From an uncultured Verrucomicrobiota bacterium (GTDB lineage Bacteria; Verrucomicrobiota; Verrucomicrobiia; Limisphaerales; UBA1096): 7,985 nucleotides of DNA. Below the pieces are notes generated by a model. The model saw only the letters and a program-made list of their open reading frames with translations, had not been told where the DNA came from and ran no database searches. Both the position numbers and the translations under genes were made by a program. The first letter of the stretch is position 1. Every line of letters starts with the position of its first letter. The stretch lies in contig CAJXAU010000059.1 in the NCBI GenBank assembly GCA_913050205.1, positions 1 through 7,985 on the forward strand, given 5' to 3'. Shown piece by piece: positions 1 through 5,574 of the stretch.

Positions 1-1
1 T

Positions 2-466
2 ACCACCACGGCATATAGCTTCGGGGATGACCCCTCAATGCTCGATGACTACGCGTGGCACGATGGCAACAGCAATTTCAAATACCAAAAAGTTGGCACC
101 AAAAAACCCAATCCCTGGGGATTGCACGACATGCATGGAAACGTCAGCGAATGGACGACCGATCAGTTCATCCCGGACGTTTACGGGACGATCAAGGAAC
201 TGGTTTCGAACCCGTTCCGTTATGGTAAATCGCTTTATCCACGCACCGCACGAGGGGGTTCATGGATGGACAAGCCTGAAAAACTTCGCAGCGCACAGCG
301 CATTGCCTCCACCCCGGATTGGAAATTTCAGGACCCACAACTGCCCAAGAGTATTTGGTACCACACGGACGCCCAGTTTCTCGGCTTCCGTGTTGTGCGC
401 CCGTTAATCATCCCGCCCTCGGAGGAGATGCATAAGTATTGGACAACTGAGGGTGAACCAGATTAA
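2..466 (+). CDS. SUMF1/FGE-like domain protein, C-terminal part (5' end outside window)
   Basis: The frame is open from the window edge to TAA at 464-466, giving 154 visible residues. The start codon lies upstream of the window. The visible part matches the C-terminal half of the formylglycine-generating enzyme/SUMF1 fold: NPWGLHDMHGNVSEW, then ARGGSW, and a closing LGFRVVRP. Family members that activate sulfatases oxidise a sulfatase cysteine to formylglycine, using two cysteines in the segment after the GGS motif. Here that segment reads GGSWMDKPEKLRSAQR, and the whole visible part has no cysteine, so a classical sulfatase-activating role is unlikely. Many SUMF1-fold proteins of PVC bacteria have other or unknown roles, including ligand binding or service as extracellular domains. 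The next gene starts 45 bases downstream on the same strand, which suggests an operon. Fold assignment is confident; function is not known. Any signal peptide or kinase or other fusion partner would lie outside the window. Confidence 0.88.
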   Translation, partial: TTTAYSFGDDPSMLDDYAWHDGNSNFKYQKVGTKKPNPWGLHDMHGNVSEWTTDQFIPDVYGTIKELVSNPFRYGKSLYPRTARGGSWMDKPEKLRSAQRIASTPDWKFQDPQLPKSIWYHTDAQFLGFRVVRPLIIPPSEEMHKYWTTEGEPD

Positions 467-511
467 GCTGTCCGGCCGTTCCTTTTTAACGATTTTATTG
501 AACTTTACGTC

Positions 512-1867
512 ATGAAGAAAACTAAACGTTCTCCGAAGAAAAATGCGGCGCTCGATCGTCGCGATTTCATCAAGACGGGTGCCGCTGCGGCAGCCGTAGG
601 TAGTTTGTCGATCGAGCGCGGTGCGTTCGCCCAAGCCAGCGAAACCGTCAAGGTGGCGTTGATTGGTTGCGGCGGTCGTGGTTCCGGTGCGGCCAATCAG
701 GCCCTGAGCACCAATGGCGACGTCAAACTCGTTGCAATGGCTGACGCCTTCAAGGATCGGATGGATGGAAGCCACAAGGGACTTCAACGAAATCACGGCC
801 TAAAAGCGGATGTCAAAGAGGAGAACAAGTTCGTCGGGTACGATGCTTACAAGGAAGCCATCGCGCAGGCGGACATGGTAATTCTGGCGACGCCCCCGGG
901 TTTCCGGCCGGTGCATTTCGCTGAGGCCGTCAAGCAGGGCAAGCACGTCTTCATGGAGAAGCCAGTTGCAGTGGATGGGCAGGGTGTCCGCCAGGTGCTT
1001 GCTGCAGCACAGGAAGCCAAAAAGAAGAATTTGAAAGTCGGTGTTGGCCTTCAGCGCCACCACCAGCTTGGTTATCAGCAGGTCGTACAGCAAATCCATG
1101 ATGGCGCCATTGGTGACATCGTCTCTGCCCGTGCTTATTGGAACGGCGGCGGCGTCTGGGTGCGCGACCGCAAGAGCCTCGAGCAGCGGGCTGGCCGTAA
1201 ACTGACCGAAATGGAATACCAGATGCGCAACTGGTATTACTTCGTCTGGTTATGCGGGGATCACATCACCGAGCAGCACATTCACAATCTCGACGTCATC
1301 AATTGGGTTAAGGGCGGTCATCCGACCAGTTGTCAGGGAATGGGAGGGCGCGAAGTGCGCCGGGGCATCGACCACGGTGAGATTTACGACCATCACGCGG
1401 TTGAGTACAAATACGATGATGGCAGCTATATGTTCAGCCAGTGCCGCCACATCCGAGGATGCTGGAACAGTGTCTCCGAACACGTTCAGGGCACCAAGGG
1501 CCGCGGCACAGTAAGCGGGCCACACATGTTGACCGACAACGACGGAGAACTCATCTGGCGCTTTGGTGGTGGTGGTAAAAACCCATACCAGCAGGAGCAT
1601 GATGATTTGTTTGATGCCATCCGCAACAACAAGCCATTCAATGAGGCCGAGTACGGTGCGACCAGTTCGCTCACCTCTGTAATGGGTCGCATGGCCACCT
1701 ATACCGGCCGCATGATCACGGCTGAGGAGGCATTAAATTCTGACGAGAACACCATGCCGGAGATCCTCGGCTGGGAAGCTGCTCCGCCGACTCTGCCGGA
1801 CGAAGACGGCCGCTACTCGATCGCCATTCCGGGCAAGACTCGCTACGGTGTTATCGAGAAGGCGTAA
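512..1867 (+). CDS. Tat-exported Gfo/Idh/MocA family oxidoreductase
   Basis: The protein is 451 residues long. The N-terminus is a twin-arginine signal: basic residues, RRDFIK at 16-21, an alanine-rich core (24-28), and a probable cleavage site after AFA near residue 40. It is therefore expected to be exported folded with its cofactor. The Rossmann nucleotide-binding motif GCGGRG is at 52-57. The family motif EKP is at 149-151; its lysine is a usual active-site residue. The C-terminal half holds CGDHITEQHIHNLD (248-261), whose conserved histidines and aspartate are typical of the secreted PVC subgroup. Members oxidise or reduce sugars and polyols with NAD(P), and some relatives (GH109) cleave glycosides by an NAD-dependent route. 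The substrate cannot be read from the sequence. The ATG at 512 gives a complete Tat signal with no clear ribosome-binding site (upstream bases ACTTTACGTC). The gene follows the SUMF1-like gene by 45 bases and ends before a strong terminator. Confidence 0.93.
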   Translation: MKKTKRSPKKNAALDRRDFIKTGAAAAAVGSLSIERGAFAQASETVKVALIGCGGRGSGAANQALSTNGDVKLVAMADAFKDRMDGSHKGLQRNHGLKADVKEENKFVGYDAYKEAIAQADMVILATPPGFRPVHFAEAVKQGKHVFMEKPVAVDGQGVRQVLAAAQEAKKKNLKVGVGLQRHHQLGYQQVVQQIHDGAIGDIVSARAYWNGGGVWVRDRKSLEQRAGRKLTEMEYQMRNWYYFVWLCGDHITEQHIHNLDVINWVKGGHPTSCQGMGGREVRRGIDHGEIYDHHAVEYKYDDGSYMFSQCRHIRGCWNSVSEHVQGTKGRGTVSGPHMLTDNDGELIWRFGGGGKNPYQQEHDDLFDAIRNNKPFNEAEYGATSSLTSVMGRMATYTGRMITAEEALNSDENTMPEILGWEAAPPTLPDEDGRYSIAIPGKTRYGVIEKA

Positions 1868-1886
1868 GCCGAGCTACATCAATCTC

Positions 1887-1918
1887 AAACCGGACGGCAT
1901 CCGCCGTCCGGTTTTTTT
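1887..1918 (+). terminator. Intrinsic terminator after the oxidoreductase gene
   Basis: A perfect 12-base-pair stem (AAACCGGACGGC at 1887-1898 with GCCGTCCGGTTT at 1903-1914) encloses the four-base loop ATCC. A run of seven T spans 1912-1918. It begins 20 bases after the oxidoreductase stop codon, so it is the expected end of the SUMF1/oxidoreductase transcript. The AAA on the left arm is not matched by a long A-run, so it is mainly a plus-strand terminator. Confidence 0.92.
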
Positions 1919-1937
1919 ATTTCAGACTCAGTTTGTC

Positions 1938-2145
1938 CGCTTGGCCAAGCGGGGACGATATTAGGAATACCGAAGTTCACAAGGGGCAAGGTAGGGACGG
2001 CTGTCCTCAGCCGTCCTCGTCTGTTCATGATTATCAACGGGGACAGGAATGTCCCCGCTCCTTGGACGCCCTGCCGTGTGTTCCGTGATGTGCTAAAGCG
2101 CAACGAATTCGCTAAGACGGCTAGGACAAGCCGTTACTGACCAAG
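1938..2145. repeat. 208-base tandem repeat, unit A
   Basis: This is the first of two head-to-tail units with a period of exactly 208 bases. By direct reading it differs from the second unit at one base only (C at 2118, T at 2326). It opens with the perfect 14-base palindrome CGCTTGGCCAAGCG (1938-1951). Inside are three stem-loops: GGACGGCT/AGCCGTCC (1995-2002 with 2009-2016), CGGGGACA/TGTCCCCG (2038-2045 with 2050-2057, loop GGAA), and ACGGCT/AGCCGT (2117-2122 with 2129-2134). The end (CCAAG) plus the start of the next unit forms a second, overlapping palindrome, CCAAGCGCTTGG (2141-2152). The unit sits between two converging genes, a usual place for REP-like or BIME-like elements. No transposase or convincing gene is present. 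Apart from the terminator and these repeats, I see nothing else in the 1868-2394 gap. Confidence 0.97.
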
Positions 2146-2353
2146 CGCTTGGCCAAGCGGGGACGATATTAGGAATACCGAAGTTCACAAGGGGCAAGGT
2201 AGGGACGGCTGTCCTCAGCCGTCCTCGTCTGTTCATGATTATCAACGGGGACAGGAATGTCCCCGCTCCTTGGACGCCCTGCCGTGTGTTCCGTGATGTG
2301 CTAAAGCGCAACGAATTCGCTAAGATGGCTAGGACAAGCCGTTACTGACCAAG
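2146..2353. repeat. 208-base tandem repeat, unit B
   Basis: The second unit directly abuts the first. It repeats the opening palindrome (2146-2159) and the stem-loops at +208 (2203-2224, 2246-2265 and 2325-2342). The only mismatch to unit A is T at 2326, which turns a C-G pair of the third stem into a G-U pair in RNA. Such near identity implies a recent duplication, recombination between units, or gene-conversion-like correction. A short-read assembly could miscount copies here. Confidence 0.97.
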
Positions 2354-2367
2354 CGCTTGGCCAAGCG
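2354..2367. repeat. Third CGCTTGGCCAAGCG palindrome closing the tandem array
   Basis: The sequence at +208 from unit B again starts with CGCTTGGCCAAGCG, then diverges (CGGGGGATG instead of GGGGACGA). The array is thus flanked and separated by three palindromes, as expected if duplication occurred by recombination between palindrome copies. With the preceding CCAAG it also makes CCAAGCGCTTGG (2349-2360). It lies 28 bases beyond the secA stop codon, so it would form a hairpin at the 3' end of the secA message. No U-run follows on that strand, so I do not call it a terminator. Confidence 0.9.
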
Positions 2368-2394
2368 CGGGGGATGATAAAATGCCCGGCAGTT

Positions 2395-5300
2395 TTAACC
2401 GCAGCACTTCTTGAATTTTTTTCCGCTGCCGCAGGGGCAGGGGTCATTTCGTCCGACCTTGACGGAGGCGCGCACCGGCTCCGCCTTGGCGACTGCCTCG
2501 GTGGCTTCCCCGACCATGTCCTGTGCCTCATTGGCGGCACGACGTTCCTCGGCACCGAACGCGCTGGTGGATTGGTGTATTTCCTTCGATGGTAGGTTTT
2601 GCAGGAAGCTGTGGAAGGCCTCAACGCTGGAGGCGCTGCGGAAGGTGTTTTGGCAGATGTCGGTCCAGATGTTGACCTGCAGTTCCTCGAACATTCTGTA
2701 TCCCTCGGCTTTGTACTCGAGGATGGGGTCGCGCTGGCCGTAGGCGCGGAGGCCGATGCTGTAGCGGAGGCTGTCCATCTCGTAGAGGTGCTCCTGCCAA
2801 AGACGATCGATGGAGTTGAGGATGGTGTAGCGCTCCACGGTAGTCAGGGCATCTTGTTCCTCGAAACTGATCTTCAGTTCGTACGCCTCCTTGGCCTTCG
2901 CTGAAATGTCGTCGAATAGCAGCGTCTGGTGGACGTTCATCTCGGAGTCGTCGGTTGACTTGGCTTCACCGTGACCCTTGCCTTCGGCAAGTTCGCGCAG
3001 GCTGCCTTCGCTTACGGCGATGGGGAAGGTCAAAGTGGCCCAGTCGGCGAGTTGTTGCAGTTCCCAATTGGTCGGGTCGATGTCACGGTTGCAGCATTGC
3101 TGTACCTTGTCGGCGATCACTCGATCCATGATGTTGAGCAGTTCGCCCTGCACCTCATCGGCGCGCATGATCTCGTTACGGAAACCGTAGATTTCTGCGC
3201 GCTGCTTGTTCATGACATCGTCATATTCGAGCGTGCGTTTGCGGGTCTGGAAGTGGAGTTTTTCGACGTTTTGCTGTGCCTTCTGGATGGCTGGGTTGAG
3301 GAGGCGGCTCTCGAGGGGCTCGCCCTCGTCCATGCCTTTTTCAACATAGCTAAACATCTTGTTGCCACTGGCGAAGAGTCGTAACAGGTCGTCCTCCAGC
3401 GAGAGATAAAAATGGGTGGAACCGGCGTCGCCCTGACGGGCGCATCGGCCACGCAACTGTCGGTCGATGCGTCTGGACTCGTGACGCTCCGTGCCGATCA
3501 CATGCAGCCCGCCGAGATCCCCCACGCCGTCGCTCAGTTTGATGTCGGTACCGCGGCCAGCCATGTTGGTGGCGATGGTGACAGCACCCTTTTGCCCGGC
3601 GCGTGCGACAATTTCGGCTTCCTGTTCATGGTACTTCGCGTTGAGGACACTGTGGACGATGCCGTTTTTCTTGAGCAACCGGGAAATGTATTCGCTGACC
3701 TCGACCGACACCGTGCCGACAAGGATGGGCCGACCTTGACGGTGAATCTCCTTAATCTCGGCCAGAGCGGCATTGTATTTCTCTCGCTTGGTCTTGTAGA
3801 TGGAATCGTTTGCATCATCCCGTATGCACTCGCGGTGTGTGGGAATGGTGACCACGCTCAACTTGTAAATGTCGAAAAACTCATGCGCCTCGGTGGCAGC
3901 AGTACCGGTCATGCCGGCGAGCTTCGTGTAGAGGCGGAAATAATTCTGAATGGTGATCGTGGCGAGCGTTTGTGTTTCCTGTTCGATCGTCACCCCTTCC
4001 TTGGCCTCAACCGCCTGATGGAGTCCGTCGCTCCAGCGGCGGCCCGGCATGGCACGCCCGGTATGTTCATCGACGATGATCACCTTGTTTTCCTGCACCA
4101 CGTACTGGACATCCTTAATGTACAGGCTATAGGCCTTCACCAACTGTCCGGTGATGTGGATCGTCTCGGCCTTCGACTTAAATACATCCTGCAGCTTTGT
4201 CTTCGCCGCCATGCGGGACTGGGCATCCAGTGATTGGTCGTTGTCGATTCGGTGCTGCTCTTCCGTCAGGTCGGGCAGCATAAACGCCTCCGGATCGTCA
4301 GGGTTTAGGTATGACCGGCCTTTTTCCGTCAGGTCGGCATCGTGGCTCTTTTCCTCGATCCCGAAAAACAGCTCCTCCTTTTGGTCGTATAGTTCCTTTT
4401 TGGACTGGTCGGCATGTAGGGACAACTCGGCTTTATCGAGCAGTTTTTGGTTCTGCGGTTCCTCGAGCAGTGCCATGAGGCGCGGATTTTTCGGTTCGCC
4501 GAGGCGAGCTTTGTACAGCAACAGGCCAAACTGGCCTCCGAGTTCGTCTGCGTTCTCAGGCGGTGTTTCGGCCTGCAGGGTCTTGCTGAGTTTTTCGGCC
4601 TCGATCAGGTAACCGTTGACGAGTTTGTGCTGCGCCTGAACGAGATTTTTGATCTTGGGATTCGCCTTGCGATATTCCTTATCCAGACTGGCAGAGGCCG
4701 GGCCACTGATAATGAGTGGCGTCCGTGCCTCGTCGATCAGGATCGAGTCCACCTCATCGACGATGGCAAAATAATGCTGGCGTTGCACCTGATCCTCGGC
4801 TCGACCGGCCATGCCGTTGTCGCGCAGGTAATCGAACCCGAATTCTGAGTTGGTGCCGTATGTGATATCGCAGTTGTACTGCTCGCGACGCTGGGTGGGG
4901 TTCATGTCGTTGACGATGCACCCCACGCTCAGGCCAAGCGATTTGTAGATGGCACCCATCCACTCGCTGTCACGCTGGGCGAGGTAGTCGTTGACTGTTA
5001 CCACGTGGACGCCTCTCCCGGTCAGGGCGTTGAGGTATACCGGCAGAGTGGCGACCAGAGTCTTGCCTTCACCGGTGGCCATCTCCGCAATGCTGCGGTT
5101 GTGCAGGGCCATGCCACCGATTAGCTGCACGTCGTACGGGATCATTTCCCAATCGAGATCGTTGCCGCGTACGTTGACCTTCGTGCCGCAGAGACGGCGG
5201 CAGGCATTCTTTACCACTGCGAACGCCTCAGGGAGGAGGCTTTCGAGTTCACGAGCCAATTCGTCCTTATCCTCGATCGCGGACAGGTGTTTCTTCCAGT

Positions 5301-5439
5301 CGGTCGTCTTCTGCCGCAGCTCATCGGCTGAGGCTGACTGTAGTTCTTCCTCGAGCCGGTTGATCACGCTGACCCGGGACTGGTGTTTCCTGACGATCCG
5401 ATCGTTTTTGCTCGGGAACAGTTTGCTTAAAAAACCCAT
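2395..5439 (-). CDS. secA: Protein translocase subunit SecA (preprotein export ATPase)
   Basis: SecA is the peripheral membrane ATPase that pushes unfolded preproteins through SecYEG. All hallmarks are in order over 1014 residues: Walker A MATGEGKT (120-127), DEVD (228-231) and IDEARTPLIISG, the preprotein cross-linking domain (about 240-455), VDEHTGR (456-462), KLAGMTGTA (506-514), helicase motif TNMAGRGTDIKL (624-635), QLRGRCARQGDAGS (661-674), and EYDDVMNKQR (738-747) opening the helical scaffold. The C-terminal zinc/SecB-binding motif has C1001, C1003, C1012 and C1013. It is longer than E. coli SecA (901 residues), mainly through charged sequence between about 250 and 420. The motif usually reading RGRSGRQGD is RGRCARQGD here. 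The ATG at 5439 gives the normal N-terminus (MGFLSKLF); a weak GGAA lies just upstream. It is divergent from argH and convergent with the oxidoreductase gene, and appears monocistronic within the window. Confidence 0.99.
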   Translation of the reverse strand: MGFLSKLFPSKNDRIVRKHQSRVSVINRLEEELQSASADELRQKTTDWKKHLSAIEDKDELARELESLLPEAFAVVKNACRRLCGTKVNVRGNDLDWEMIPYDVQLIGGMALHNRSIAEMATGEGKTLVATLPVYLNALTGRGVHVVTVNDYLAQRDSEWMGAIYKSLGLSVGCIVNDMNPTQRREQYNCDITYGTNSEFGFDYLRDNGMAGRAEDQVQRQHYFAIVDEVDSILIDEARTPLIISGPASASLDKEYRKANPKIKNLVQAQHKLVNGYLIEAEKLSKTLQAETPPENADELGGQFGLLLYKARLGEPKNPRLMALLEEPQNQKLLDKAELSLHADQSKKELYDQKEELFFGIEEKSHDADLTEKGRSYLNPDDPEAFMLPDLTEEQHRIDNDQSLDAQSRMAAKTKLQDVFKSKAETIHITGQLVKAYSLYIKDVQYVVQENKVIIVDEHTGRAMPGRRWSDGLHQAVEAKEGVTIEQETQTLATITIQNYFRLYTKLAGMTGTAATEAHEFFDIYKLSVVTIPTHRECIRDDANDSIYKTKREKYNAALAEIKEIHRQGRPILVGTVSVEVSEYISRLLKKNGIVHSVLNAKYHEQEAEIVARAGQKGAVTIATNMAGRGTDIKLSDGVGDLGGLHVIGTERHESRRIDRQLRGRCARQGDAGSTHFYLSLEDDLLRLFASGNKMFSYVEKGMDEGEPLESRLLNPAIQKAQQNVEKLHFQTRKRTLEYDDVMNKQRAEIYGFRNEIMRADEVQGELLNIMDRVIADKVQQCCNRDIDPTNWELQQLADWATLTFPIAVSEGSLRELAEGKGHGEAKSTDDSEMNVHQTLLFDDISAKAKEAYELKISFEEQDALTTVERYTILNSIDRLWQEHLYEMDSLRYSIGLRAYGQRDPILEYKAEGYRMFEELQVNIWTDICQNTFRSASSVEAFHSFLQNLPSKEIHQSTSAFGAEERRAANEAQDMVGEATEAVAKAEPVRASVKVGRNDPCPCGSGKKFKKCCG

Positions 5440-5462
5440 TTTCGTTCCAACAAAGGCGCAGG

Positions 5463-5491
5463 ACGCTAAGGCATGCCCGCCGACACGTCAA
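5463..5491 (-). promoter_or_regulatory. Candidate sigma-70-type promoter for secA
   Basis: Read on the minus strand, TTGACG (complement of 5486-5491) is followed after 17 bases by TAGCGT (complement of 5463-5468). The -35 box matches the consensus at five of six positions, the -10 box at only three. It would start the transcript near 5456, about 17 bases before the secA ATG. The spacing is ideal, but the -10 box is poor and promoter consensus in this phylum is not certain. Confidence 0.25.
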
Positions 5492-5500
5492 AGTTTTAGC

Positions 5501-5534
5501 AAACCCAGCGCTTGGCCAAGCGCATTGGGTTTTT
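5501..5534 (+). repeat. Palindrome copy within a terminator-like hairpin upstream of argH
   Basis: The perfect 16-base palindrome GCGCTTGGCCAAGCGC (5508-5523) contains the same 14-base core as the 208-base repeats. It is extended by AAACCCA (5501-5507) pairing with TGGGTTT (5526-5532), with a two-base bulge (AT, 5524-5525), and is followed by a T-run to 5534. On the plus strand this has the form of an intrinsic terminator, yet no plus-strand gene ends here: secA runs away to the left and argH begins 40 bases to the right. It may be a mobile palindrome insertion, a leader attenuator for argH, or a block against stray transcription. Confidence 0.75.
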
Positions 5535-5574
5535 GTTGGAATGGCCCGCCCCCTGCCTTAAAACCTTTCCCCGG

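Larger units (their letters stand above)
5445..5541. repeat. 10-base inverted repeat spanning the secA-argH spacer
   Basis: TTCCAACAAA (5445-5454) and TTTGTTGGAA (5532-5541) are perfect reverse complements, 77 bases apart. With G-U pairs the helix can extend to 13 pairs (5445-5457 with 5529-5541). The left arm lies directly upstream of the secA start codon and contains its only purine-rich GGAA. The right arm overlaps the T-run of the hairpin at 5501-5534. It could be an operator, a competing RNA helix, or chance. Confidence 0.6.

Noticed and set aside
1885..2311. Two 72-residue minus-strand frames in the tandem repeats with shared N-terminal sequence
   Set aside because: Both start with TTG inside the repeat, are identical because the DNA is repeated, run into different flanks and cover palindromes; no ribosome-binding site or domain. 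They are by-products of the repeat.
1938..2367. CRISPR array or integron-type array
   Set aside because: The repeats are 208 bases, directly abutting, with no unique spacers, no cas genes and no integrase.
2411..4848. Long plus-strand open frames opposite secA (up to 273 residues at 3412-4233)
   Set aside because: They mirror the strongly supported secA frame, have no recognisable domains and reflect codon bias on the other strand.
4933..4941. GGCCAAGCG in secA as a further palindrome copy
   Set aside because: Only the right half matches; the left side (CTCA) does not complete the palindrome, so it is likely ordinary coding sequence.
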